A stretch of 64,000 nt of DNA, from NCBI RefSeq assembly GCF_003711515.1, contig NW_021167097.1:186001-250000 (forward strand), written 5' to 3'. Source of the stretch: Sodiomyces alkalinus F11. Lineage: Eukaryota > Ascomycota > Sordariomycetes > Glomerellales > Plectosphaerellaceae. The translations under genes and the position numbers were made by a program. The notes beneath the pieces are model-generated. The model was not told the origin of the DNA and did no database searches. It saw only the letters and a list, made by a program, of their open reading frames with translations. Below, one piece after another: positions 36,293-46,745 of this stretch (its first letter is position 1; every line of letters begins with the position of its first letter).

Positions 36293-38644
36293 ATGATACT
36301 TCAACGGGCTATTCCTGCTCCGGTTTTTCTGGTGGGCACTGTAGTCCTCAGTCACCTCCATGGAAGCCTTGCCTGCGAGGCTGTAAAGACTCAGGCTCCG
36401 ATCTCGGGCCACGTCCACCAGTGTCGACAGTCCCAGGAGCCGAAATGGTCTGATGTGAGTGTTGGGAGCCCAGAATCCCCTCATCCCATTACTCTGATGG
36501 CTCACTGGACTCTAACGACTTCCTGTCAGATTACACCTAGCAAGGAACTAGAATGGGTCCCTTGTTTTAGGGACAATTTTGAGTGCGCCAGGCTTGAGGT
36601 GAGCACCTAGTCCCGCACATTGTGTGATTTGCCATCAGCAAGACTGAGAGGCCCTGTGAGAGGCTCTGGCTCACCATGCCCATGATACCTAGCTCCCCAT
36701 GGATTACGACAATCCCGAGTCCAGCCAGACAGTGGTCATCGCCCTGACGCGACTCCTCGCCACCGATCGAGACGATTACCGCGGATCCATTTTGGTCAAC
36801 CCAGGTGTATAATCTACCAAGTCTTGCATATAAAAGCACGAGTCGGTTCACCATCTAACGTTATATCGCAACAGGGACCAGGTGTCAGTGGTACCAACTC
36901 AGTGTGGACATTGTCGCCGTTGTTGGGCACCCGCGTCGGAAGGAACTACGTGAGGAAACACTCGTCGACTTCTCCCGCTTCTGACCAGTTGGGTGACTGA
37001 CGAGAGCGAATATGTACCACTTAGGATGTTGTGGGATGGGATATTCGTGGAAGTAAGTTCCCTCTTCTCAATCTCTACTTATATCTAAAACTGTACAGGT
37101 TGGAGATCAACACCGACAACCAACTGCTGGTCAAATATCCAGCGTCGCGCTGTCTGGCGAGAAAGATTCAGGGAACATTGGCAATGGCCTGGCATGTACG
37201 ACGACCCCGCCTTCATCGGTCTCCTTCTCGCTCAGATGAAACTGGAGAAGAGTACCTGCAAGGACCTTCTAGGGCCGACGGGGATCCTGGAACACGTCAA
37301 CACCGCCTATCATGCCAGGGACATGAACAGCATCAGGGAAGCCCTTGGCGAGGACAAGCTGAACTACTGGGGCGTCAGCTGGGGCACCGCCTTAGGAGGC
37401 TATTTTGCTTCCATGTTCCCCAGTAGGGTCGGACGCATGGTCCTTGACGGCAACATTGACATCAGAAAACGGGCACACGGCGACATTTCAGCCGACCACG
37501 GAGACTTTAGAATGACCCTCGAGTACTTTTTCGAGACATGCTCCGAGGACGCTCGGTGTGCCTTCCACAAGCCCACGGCGGCGGCCGTCCGCGAGCGCTA
37601 CGAGACCCTGATGGATGATATTCGCATGCGTCCCCGTGTTTTTAATCCCTGGAACCTCCCGGGCCGAACACCCGTTTTGACTACGTACGCCCTGGCTAAT
37701 ATCATAGTCACTGACGCCCTAAGGGCCCCTTTGGAGACGTTTCCGCAGTTGGCAGGATGGCTCACCCGCTGGGAGGCCAACAACGACACGACGTCGGAGC
37801 ATCTCGCATTGGGGAACAGTGACGCCTACCCCGAATTCAGCAACACTGTCCCTTGGGACGCCAACAACCCCGACTATGCAAACGACAACGACGCGCTGAC
37901 CACTAGGCTGGAGTCTGAAGAGATAAGCAACTGCGCCGACTGGCCGGAACAGCCGACTGACCCGATCGAGCTGCAGACGCTCCTGAACGAGTCTCCGTCG
38001 CCTCGTCCTGCGGCAATGTTGGAGGTTGGACGAAAAATCTGGTGTGCAGGCTCAGCCAGGCCCAAATGGCGATACACTGGTACGGAATGCCTTGCTCATC
38101 ACGGGCGCTGATATCTAGACCATTTGTTGAAATCTGTCTACATTCTCCACGGAAAGAAAGAAAAAGGCTGATCAAGGTGATGCGGGACAGGTCCATTTGG
38201 GAGCAACATGAGCACACCCATTTTGTTTATCAACGCCTGGGACAGCGTTACGCCCCTAATATCAGCGCACCGCAACGCTGACATCTTTCCCGGTTCTCGA
38301 GTCGTGCAGGTAGCTTCTTATGGCGTAAGTTGCTTTTGTGTTTGTTCTTTGTCTTGTTCTCACTTATAGCTCCGCGGCCTCTTACCTTGGGAAGCTCAAG
38401 AATAACGAAAGAGATGCAGCATTTGGTGGCGGCGAGCAGTCAGTGCGCCGTGGACCACATGTTTGCGTACTTCCAGAACGGGACAATGCCGGACGCCCAC
38501 ACCACCTGCACCGACGTGCCTGAGCTACACTATGGCGATGACTGGGTGCCACCGCCTCCCATCGGCATCCCCTCGTCGAGCTTTCCGCTTTTGCGTCGTA
38601 ATATCAAAGGGCGCTTGCCTCCTCGGTTCAGCCTGGGTTATTGA
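36293..38644 (+). CDS. Secreted TAP-type alpha/beta hydrolase, C-terminal part apparently damaged
   Basis: Relative of tripeptidyl-aminopeptidase-type serine hydrolases. Exons with good GT-AG junctions are 36293-36454, 36530-36598, 36693-36806, 36875-36949, 37025-37052 (28 nt), 37099-38079 and 38191-38324. They give a signal peptide (MILQRAIPAPVFLVGTVVL), then ITPSKELEWVPC, CARLE|LPMDYDNPE, VNPG|GPGVSG, DVVGWDIRG and the nucleophile elbow YWGVSWGTALGG. The acid loop follows as TPILFINAWDSVTP in exon 7. The C-terminal block ITKEMQHLVAASSQCAVDH...TTC is present up to 38644, but in a frame that exon 7 cannot reach by a normal GT-AG splice; only a weak GC donor would fit. The catalytic His-Thr (GHT) expected just before that block is not visible; PRPLTLG stands there. 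It may be a recent pseudogene. Confidence 0.72.
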
Positions 38645-39091
38645 TTCCGCGGGAAAGGTGGTCCTGAAGAAGAGGGCGCGAAGGATTAACCGGAGATCTC
38701 AAGAATGAGACGACACCAAGTCATTGGTTCTTTATAACGGTGAGCCGGGAGCCTGGACTGTCATTAGTGGACAGCTGGGTTTCTATCCCCTCTGCCAACA
38801 GTCGTGATCTTGCACTATGCAATATTGATTAAGTGTTCTTCCCAACGTGAAAGGGCCTGCATTCGTACCAGAGGCGGTGAACACTGAACAGACTAGGTCA
38901 AGAGTAGGTAGCCAAAGATGTCAGGAAGTGAGAAATCATTACATCATGTCATTGAGTACAAGAAGTGTCACTACCGAGCCTGATCCAATCTGGACTTGCT
39001 CCTCAGCCCTGTCGCCGTCTTGTGGGTTCCCTCAGTTTACTCCACCATTATCCACAAAGAGTCAATAGATCCTTATCCGATGGTATCGCCA
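38645..39091. other. Convergent intergenic region
   Basis: About 450 bp between the convergent hydrolase and superoxide dismutase genes. No feature supported. Confidence 0.4.
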
Positions 39092-39928
39092 TTATAGAGC
39101 AGCCTTGAGCGCCTTGAAAGCATCCTCACGGGAGCCCAGGAAACGTTCCTCGGCCGTCTTCCAGTTCATCACGTTCCAGATATTCTCGACATACGCGGCC
39201 TTGCCATTCAAGTACTGGTCAAACATTGTCAGATCTGCGACACGTAAAGACGAGAGAGATGGTGTGCAACAAGAATCCGCGCTCACCTGAAGGTAATAGG
39301 CATGCTCCCACATGTCGACTCCGAACACGGGGACGCCCTTGGTAATGGGGTCCTGGTCCTTGGTAGTGACAATGGAGAGACCAGTGGTCTCGTCTTTGAC
39401 AAGCCAGCCCCAACCGCTACCGGTGATGCCCAGCAGGGAGGCGTTGAAGGCGGCCTTGAACTTGTCGAGCCCGCCCCATATCTTGGTGATCTCGGCGACG
39501 AGCTTGGGAGCCGACTCGGGCTTGGCGGCCGGGCTGGCAGCGGGGGTCAGGTTTTCCCAGAAGAGGGAGTGGTTGATGTGGCCGCCGCCGTTGAAGTTGA
39601 TGGCGGCGAGAACGGCGATGCGGTTCTGGAGGGGGTTGGAGTTGTAGGCCTCGGTGGCCTTGTTAAGGTTGTTGACGTATGTCTGGTGGTGCTTGCTGTG
39701 GTGTAGCTCCATGATCTGGGCCGAGATGTGCGGCTCCAGGGCCTGGATGATATGCTTGGGTTAGCTGGACATTTGGACGACGGGAAGAAGAATCCGTTCC
39801 GCTGTTCTTCCGACAGGTGACGGGATTGGACGTGGAAGTAAATGACAAATGCAGCAACCAAATAAGAGCAGAAGAAGGCCGGTACTCACGTTGTAAGCGT
39901 AAGGGAGCGGGGGAAGTGTGTAGGCCAT
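39092..39928 (-). CDS. Manganese/iron superoxide dismutase
   Basis: Converts superoxide to oxygen and hydrogen peroxide. Exons 39928-39890, 39742-39287 and 39214-39092 give 205 residues. The junctions restore AYN | ALEPHISAQIMELHHSKHH and HAYYLQ | YLNGKAAYV. Metal-ligand regions are visible: His near residue 27 (MELHHSKHH), NHSLFW, and DMWEHAYY with its Asp and His. GGGHINHSLFWENL and ITGSGWGWL are typical of the family, and the pattern favours manganese. The protein starts MAYTLPPLPYAYN, immediately at the mature domain. I therefore see no mitochondrial presequence and infer a cytosolic isoform; many fungi have such a second MnSOD. An upstream exon encoding a presequence cannot be fully excluded. 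The first intron is 147 nt. Confidence 0.93.
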
Positions 39929-41203
39929 GATGGGCGTATCTTGAACACAATATACCAATGGTCAAGGTCTCAAGGAGAGGGGTCTTGAAGTCGAAGTGGA
40001 TCGAGTCGATTGACGAGGAAGTTAGGAGAGAAAATAAGTTCAACCAAGGCGTAGAAGAGTGGCAATGATGTGGTTGGTAATGGAAAGGGAAAGAGGGGGG
40101 AGAGAGAGAGAGAGGTTGAATTTGGGAAGTTCCGGGAGAAAGTGGTCACTCTTCAGACTCCAGTCTTCACGCTTGACTCCGTATTTTGTTGCTTTCTCTT
40201 CCCCGCACCAGGAGTGGCGTGGTGGACATGGTGACGTCATTTAAAGAGATTAAGGATGGTACGAGCCTAGATACGAGGGGATGGGGTACCTAGGTATGTA
40301 CGGGATGGTAAGGATATTAGAGTGTGAACCTTGAGGGCGCACTCTTGCTCTGGTTGTCGACTTGTCCAATGTCCGAAGCTCACGGCACACGAGTTCGCGG
40401 TCATCAAGGTATGTGGGGTTCCCGCCTGTCTTCGTCCTCTGGGAGGGGCACCAACGTCTCGTCACTAGGTGTACGACTACGGATTACCTAATTAGGAATC
40501 ATACGTGTACGGATACCTCTTGCCACACTGTCACTATCCTAGGATGTTGCACTGATACGGGGAATTAAGCGATTTTTTATTGCACGCTTGCTGGTTCCTG
40601 GTCAGGGCCCGCGAGCGAGTCAATATTGATGTTATCAATGTCTTGCTAAGGTAGAGAGTTAGGAACAAGGAAATAGATGGAATGAATTACTTGCTCGAAC
40701 GTTCTCAAAAGACTCCCTTGCACAAGCCCAGTCTACCGCATGCGACCCCACTCCAACTGTCCAGTAACCCGAAAGGGAAATCGCTCTGCTGTCTGTCCGT
40801 GATTGATTGGACCGGTACTTGGTTAGAGATGGCACTACGGTCGACGGTTTGCGCACGTTTCTCTGACCTCCACCAAGCCCCTGACTGACCCCTTGCATGG
40901 CCGCGACCCTGTTCTGTCCCGTCCCTTCGCCGTTGCCTCAAATCCGCGGGTCCAAAACACACCTACAAAAAAGAGGGGTTATAGGTCAGAGCTCGAACAG
41001 AGGATTTTGGGCGAGAGCCAGAGCCAGGACACAAATATTTCGGTTGGCATAATATTCTAAGACTGTCGACAGACTGACCAGTTATCGGGCTCTGACTTAC
41101 AAACCCCAAACCCGGGTAGGCAGCCAGTATTAGAATATGGGACAAACGCGATCCATCAAGGTACAAACTCAGCCACTTATCTGACACATATTGTCTAGAG
41201 CAC
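39929..41203. other. Intergenic region
   Basis: About 1.3 kb upstream of the superoxide dismutase gene. A GA-rich tract at 40080-40115 is probably core promoter, and a GGTACCTAGGTATGTAC palindrome lies near 40285. No gene is supported; open frames on both strands at 40659-40962 and 40963-41241 lack protein character. Confidence 0.45.
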
Positions 41204-41215
41204 AAGCCTGCGCCA
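41204..41215 (+). repeat. Left target-site duplication of the SINE
   Basis: AAGCCTGCGCCA directly precedes the tRNA-like head. It is repeated with one mismatch (AAGCCTACGCCA) directly after the poly-A tail at 41727-41738. Confidence 0.8.
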
Positions 41216-41726
41216 GGGGGGATGGTGGAGTGGTACACCACCTGGACTAGCCTCTTAATCCCTAAGAGGTCGTAGGTTCGAATCCTGCTCCCCCTAACCT
41301 ATTTTCGGATAGGGTACCTTAGGCAAAGGGGGCTAGTAGTGGCCCCTATACCCCTGCTAAGTAGATAACTAATAGCCTAGACACCTATCCTTATTAAGAT
41401 AGCAGGAAGCCTAAAAAGGAAGGGCATTCCTTACTAAGCTACTACCGGTATAGGGTTATTATAAAGGGGGGAAGAGAGGTACGGGGGGCTACCCAGGCTC
41501 TTAGGTTTTTTCTATAAGGTTTTTCCTAAAAAGAGGATTTACTAAAGTGAAGGGGTAGGGTATATAGAGTATTTACTAAGTAAATACTCCTAGCACTTTC
41601 CCTAACCCGAAAGTGGTAGTAGTATATCCTGTACCTAGTTTATACCTTTCGGTACCTCCGAACAGTCTATCATAACTTTAGGGTTATATACGGACTTTAA
41701 TAAACCTGAATTAAAAAAAAAAAAAA
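41216..41726 (+). mobile_element. tRNA-derived SINE retrotransposon, about 0.5 kb
   Basis: A non-coding element moved in trans by a LINE-type reverse transcriptase. The head (41216-41296) is tRNA-like. The 7-bp acceptor GGGGGGA pairs with TCCCCCT (one G-U). The D-arm is GTGG-loop-CCAC. The T-arm GTAGG-TTCGAAT-CCTGC is perfect. The pol III A box TGGTGGAGTGG (41223-41233) and B box GGTTCGAATCC (41275-41285) match consensus. The anticodon arm is not canonical, having about seven extra nucleotides, so I do not call a functional tRNA. A tRNA-unrelated body of about 415 bp follows, ending in a 16-nt poly-A run (41713-41728). A 12-bp target-site duplication with one mismatch flanks the element. No coding frame. 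Family not identified. Confidence 0.85.
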
Positions 41727-41738
41727 AAGCCTACGCCA
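41727..41738 (+). repeat. Right target-site duplication of the SINE
   Basis: AAGCCTACGCCA, an 11/12 match to the left copy at 41204-41215. Its first two A residues overlap the poly-A tail. Confidence 0.8.
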
Positions 41739-42045
41739 AAATGCGCAGGTTATGCGGAATTACGGGTATAAATGTTTAGGCAACCCAAACTCGCCCCTAG
41801 CCTTCGGGCCACAGTCCGGAAACCTCCATTTACTAACTGGCCCGCCATTTCGTTTTGAACGATTCTTCTCGACGCCTTCAGCTCTTCTCCTCTGCGGCCC
41901 TGCCTTACATATTGGAGTCTCTTGCCTACCTTAGCCACCCAAAGACGCCTTCCCGTACCGCGCTATCGCCTATCGTAGCTACCATCCCATTGTCACAGCA
42001 CCATCAATAACAACTCGGGAATCACATTCTTAAGCTCTACGAATC

Positions 42046-42643
42046 ATGTGCGGCCACGACATCTCCGACAAACCACGGGGCGGAGCTCTTGCCGTCCTCA
42101 GCCCCACGACTCCTTCGCCAGGACCGAACCGCGACCATCTCCCGCCATGCAGAGGAGACCTCGCTTTCCACACCCCGGGGTCACCATCAAGCAAAATTGC
42201 CACCCATGCTCGTTGGACACGCACACCAGGTGACGATGTATCTTGTGTCGAGGACCTCCTGGTCGTCATTCAGTACGTCGCTTACATTGCCTCTGCCTTT
42301 GGACCTCCCCTCTACACTCCTATATCGAGCATCGTGACTGACTCTAATTAACAGCGAATCCGGAGATCTGACCCATAAGCCCGAAGACTGCGGTCTCTTC
42401 CGCCAATTCGCCTTTTCCCGCAATACGGCTTCCGTGATTGGGAACGGCCAGGCCTTGGAGATTCCCCTCGCGCCACCCATATCTCTCGAGGTCGGACGTC
42501 ACGGTATTATCGGCCGCCGGGTTTCTCTCTTCCACAACCTGCATAACCTGACCGACTCCTCTTTTTCTACAACTCGCATGAGCGTGGCAGCAGAGGGCAT
42601 TGTCGGTTTCAACTTTGTACTGCCCGTTTCATCCTCTCTGTGA
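42046..42643 (+). CDS. Hypothetical small protein
   Basis: Proposed exons are 42046-42272 and 42355-42643, joined by an 82-nt intron with a GTACGT donor, a CTAAT-type branch and a TAACAG acceptor, giving 171 residues. The junction reads DLLVVIH | ESGDLTHKPEDCGLF. The first half is Pro/Ser-rich and probably disordered. The second half (RQFAFSRNTASVIG, ALEIPLAPPISLEVGRHG) looks more structured. No signal peptide, membrane segment or recognisable domain. The consistent splice phase and uninterrupted frame support a gene, but I know no relative. It starts about 310 bp downstream of the SINE. Confidence 0.42.
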
Positions 42644-44476
42644 GCATCTACGTCGGTCATAAAGATGGAGATCATGTGTGTCTCTCGACTGTTATTATAC
42701 ATTGCGGGCTGCTGCGTTCGACTGGTCAGGGCGGGGAGTAACACGGAACAAGCTGGGTTTCATTTTCCTCCATTTTCCTTCTTGTCCTTCTTTCCCTTTG
42801 CACTCCAAAGCTTTTGCTTAGAGATTTTTGCATGCTTGCTTCTGTGGGCGTTTTGAGATAGGAGATTATGGTTGGATACCAGGGGCGACAGCGAACTATT
42901 TTTCGTCTTTTTGTCAGCTTCGTACTACATGTTATGTTGGATACGCAATCATAGACACCAAAAACCACCCTATTGGCGCTGAGCGTTTGGCACACAAGCG
43001 AATAGTTCGGAGCTACCCATCAGAAGATGGAGTATCGTGCTGCAAAGCGGGCTGTTATACTTGCACGCAGGCAGCCGCATGCCTAGTCTGTTGTTCCGTC
43101 TTAGCCGTGTTTGTACCTTGCCTCGGTTGCTTCATGCAACTAAGCGGACGTGACGATCCGGCCCAGTTCCCAACGACCTGGTTCTGCCACACGATCAACC
43201 TTCCGTGTTCCCTGGACCCCTTCATCAGGGGCAATGTGTGGCTGTAGCACAGAACTCGCAACGTGCTTGTGTTGTGTTGAATCAGTGTCAGCAACTGCAT
43301 CATGCCAATGGCGTCTTCGGTTAGCCGGACGGATTCTCGCGGAATCGGCAATATGTTTTAGTACGGGAGGATTGGGAACACAGGCGATAGGGTATGTTGC
43401 TTGAATTGTCAACTGGTTAGAGTTGAGGTGTCTTCTCACAATCTCGTGCTCTGGGGTCGATAACTTATGATGAATAAAATAAACATACTCTGACTTTTTA
43501 TTATACCGACAGGATAAAATACTTCTTGCTTAGTACGATACCAGGGCTTTGAGAACTTTCAAATTCCGGATAGTCTGCCGCAGACTCTCGTTGACCGCCC
43601 TGGATGAACCACTTATATCTTGCAGCCGCAGGCCAGGAGCGGGCAGACGTTTTGTGAACCCGTATATCAGACTTCCCCTACGTGACCCTAACTGAAGAAG
43701 TCGTGTCATGTAGTACCTGCCCATTAAACAGGTACACAAAGCTTATTATACGTGTTCGAGTAGATTCCTTTCACCACCCAGGCCTCCGTCTTGCCGAAGC
43801 TTGAATGGTGCAGTGGTAGAGGCGCAAACAAATACCCGACGGGCAAGCCTCTAGTCCCAGAGGGCTCGCACTCAAAAGGGTGGGCGTGAGGAGGAGCAGA
43901 TAGCCCCATCAGAACACGCTCTGGTTCTTTCTTTTGTCCTTTGTTCTTTTTTCTATTTTTCACTTCTGATATGTCGCATGTTGTACATACAATATTGAAG
44001 ACCTTTCTGCAGTTCCTAGTAGTACATCTCGTGCCAACAACATTTGTTTAATCTCCCTCTCTTTTTCAGGGAGTAGCTGAACATTACACAGAGTACATGA
44101 CGGCTCCCGATCATCCAAGTAATAGCCGTCTCGGTCACAAACGTACGGGCAAATAACGGAAACATAACCGATACCCGTCGATCATGCCAAGAAGAGAAAC
44201 TATGCGGGTTTCACAATTCTAGAGACTTTCAACTGGCAATCAACGTTAGTGATACAAATTAATCTCTTTTAGGTTCGCAAAGTGATGAATGGACCTCGGC
44301 CAGATATAAAGATGGTCCAGGAAATGCTCTGTCCCTAACTACCAGAGCAGGGAAGTTCTTCATCCACTGTTGAGTATAAACTCAAGACACTCACTTTATT
44401 ACTCTGGAACCTATTTTACAATTGTGTCTCATTGCTTTTGTACAATCTTCTGGCTTTTCTTCCAACTATTCACATC
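42644..44476. other. Intergenic region with TATA-like box
   Basis: About 1.8 kb without a supported gene. A TATAAA motif at 44305-44310, followed by pyrimidine-rich sequence, probably belongs to the secreted-protein gene starting at 44477. A lone tRNA-type A box at about 43807 has no B box. Confidence 0.45.
44305..44310 (+). promoter_or_regulatory. TATA-like box of the Ser/Thr-rich secreted protein gene
   Basis: TATAAA lies 167 nt upstream of the ATG at 44477 and is followed by a CT-rich leader. The position suits a core promoter element in a filamentous fungus. Confidence 0.4.
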
Positions 44477-45337
44477 ATGAGAGTTCTGGTCCCCTTAGTG
44501 GTGTCTAGCATTGGGTAAGTGAGCGCCAGCGGTCATGCAAACCATGCCACAGCCCAAAAAGGCAGGACCTGACAGCTTATGTGATTTCTTAGCTGGGCCC
44601 TGGTTGACGCCCTTCCACATGGTAGCGCCGCTTTCACAGAAGTACCGTTAACCAACACCACTGGGGTGACTGTCACGGTCTCGGTTCCCGGCTGCACAAC
44701 CACGACCATCACTCTTGCAAGGTCTTGTACCTCGTGGGCACCTTTCCCTTCTTGGGCTCCGACTCAGTCAGTTGTGGAAGGAGAGACCTCCGTCGACCGG
44801 GCACAGGGCTCCGTCACCTACACCACGGATACCCAGGGACAGCCTGTTTCGTCCACTTTGCCTCCGCTCGTTATCCCAACTAGTTTTGTCTTAACCGAGA
44901 CAGAGACCGCGACTTGGTACTCTGATTATATTTCCAGCGTGGAGCCGACGGTGACAGAAACCATCCTTCCTTCGTCGAGAACAACATTGTCCAGTGATGC
45001 CATCCCGACATGGACCAACTCGAGCGTGACCGTTACTGTTACTGCTACGCAGACGCAGACAGAGACGACGACAGAACAAACCACTCTCCATTCCATCAGC
45101 ACAGCACAACCATCTGATGCCGAGCCGTCTGAGTCACAGTCCACAGTCACGCGCACAGTTGTTGTCGTGGTGACGACGGTAGTCTCAACCACTACGTATA
45201 CCCCATCCACGTCCAGCTCGGCCTTCTTCGAAGTCTCGAGTGCGCTGCCCGTCTTCTCGGACAGTGTTTCGAGTTCGGCTCTTCTCAACTATCCGACGGA
45301 AACCTCCGGCGGGATACTCATCACGTCGACATCGTAG
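44477..45337 (+). CDS. Secreted Ser/Thr-rich, mucin-like protein
   Basis: Exons 44477-44514 and 44593-45337 (GT-AG, 78-nt intron) give 260 residues. The junction reads VVSSIG | WALVDALPHG, and the spliced N-terminus (MRVLVPLVVSSIGWALVDA) is a good signal peptide, which supports the short first exon. The rest is dominated by Thr, Ser and Val with repeats such as TVTVTATQTQTETTTEQTT and TRTVVVVVTTVVSTTTYTP. This composition is typical of heavily O-glycosylated cell-wall or secreted proteins. Two Cys lie near the mature N-terminus. The end (GGILITSTS) has no hydrophobic GPI tail, so it is probably secreted or non-covalently wall-bound unless a further exon exists. Exact role unknown. Confidence 0.78.
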
Positions 45338-45637
45338 CCGACGCAAAACATCCAGGTACCCTGTCATACCGGTGAGGAGGCTCATAGAGATGTCTTGTCT
45401 GAGGAGGGAGCGGCCTCGGCTCCTTCCCGCAGCTTCCTTAGGGCGAGCGAATAACAGATGAGGCTGGGGTATGCACGGAGTCGGGTTTCAAATCGGGCTT
45501 TTCGTACATGTTGAGAGGGTCTGGACATTGACTGGACAAATTTATGCGTAATTTTGTGAATGAGGAACTCGCGCAGGTCCGGGTCTGTCGTGCAATATGG
45601 CTGGCGGTAGACAGGAAGAAAAGACGGTAGTCCTATA

Positions 45638-46480
45638 AGTCCCCACCCCGGCTTTTGGAACACCCCCCCCCCCTTTTGGAACACCACTTACACTAAAAAA
45701 CTGCTTTTTAGACCCCTGCTATTTTATTAAATAAAATAGTAAATATTATAAGAATAAAACCCTAGATAGACTAAAATTCCAGTACTAATATTCTGTCTAT
45801 ATCTTTGATATAGGCTTAGTAGAAGAGCTATACTATAGCTTAGAAGTTAGAGATTTAATTTTATTCGTGTTAATATACACTATATAAGGAATCCTTAACA
45901 AATAGAAATATATTAATGATAAATTGATAGATATAGATATAGCTATAAAATAAGTACTAGAAATAAGTTCGAATTCTATACTATATATCTCTATAACCTA
46001 TCTAGTACTATATATTCTAGTTTCTATAATATAACCAAAAGTAGACTTCCCCTACTAAATCTTTATATAGGCTTATACTTATTACTTAATAACTTCTCGA
46101 ATACTACATAGTGTTCTATAAGGTTTCTAATAGTAGTATCCACAAATCTTACGCTATTTTCCGATATTTAAGTTATAATTCTCACGAGTAATACTAATCT
46201 ATTATGAATATTCTTAGTTATATTCTACGTTACTAAGAAAATATATACTAACATAAGTAAATAATCGAGTCCTAACTTCTAAGCTATATTATAGCTCTTG
46301 TACTAGACCTATATCAAAACTACCAACATAATATCAGTACTTGAACTTTTATGTATATAGGGTTTTATTTTTATAATATTTACTAGTTTATTAAATTAAA
46401 CAGCAGCGGTCGAAAAAGCAGTTTTTTGGTGTAAGTGGTGTTCCAAAAGGGGGGGTGTTCCAAAAGCCGGGGTGGGGACT
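45638..46480. mobile_element. Foldback / MITE-like element with very long inverted repeats
   Basis: The element begins AGTCCCCACCCCGGC and ends with the exact inverse GCCGGGGTGGGGACT, and is flanked by TA on both sides (45636-45637 and 46481-46482). The inverted match continues inward through the CTTTTGGAACACC and GTGTAAGTGGTGTTCC blocks and beyond. A 17-nt exact inverted match lies deep inside, at 45834-45850 against 46272-46288. Each arm is therefore at least 210 bp, with divergence growing toward the centre. The interior is about 75-80% A+T and has no open frame. A TA duplication points to a Tc1/mariner-type transposase acting in trans. The C run in the left arm is longer than the G run in the right arm. 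Confidence 0.9.
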
Positions 46481-46607
46481 TAATCTATTAGCCTAGCATA
46501 GAACGACGTTGGCCAGATTAGTAAGATGGGTAGGAAGGCCGGTCATGATTAAGCACGGACCGGTTTTCGTTGTTATCGTGATCGGAGTACTATTGTCCGA
46601 GTTGCCG

Positions 46608-46623
46608 CCCCCCCCCCCCCCCC
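46608..46623. repeat. Poly-C homopolymer, 16 nt
   Basis: Run of 16 C followed by a T-rich stretch, between the foldback element and the phosphotransferase-like gene. Length may be unreliable. Confidence 0.7.
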
Positions 46624-46745
46624 TTTTCTTTTTCTTTTTTTCATTATGCGCGTGCAGCCCTGAAGCTATGGCGCGGCTGCCGCCCCCTATTTCCTATGAT
46701 AACGAGTGACGAGTCAACTACCTATGCAGCATCGGCATTTGCACT

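Noticed and set aside
41216..41296. Functional tRNA gene
   Set aside because: Acceptor, D and T arms fit, but the anticodon arm is about seven nucleotides too long with no normal loop, and the sequence continues into a body with poly-A and target duplications; better explained as a SINE head.
43800..43880. Second tRNA or SINE head (A-box match TGGTGCAGTGG)
   Set aside because: No B box, no T-arm pairing and no poly-A tail follow; a lone A-box match is not enough.
45638..46480. Autonomous Tc1/mariner transposon
   Set aside because: The interior has no open frame or DDE-type motif; only a non-autonomous or decayed element can be claimed.
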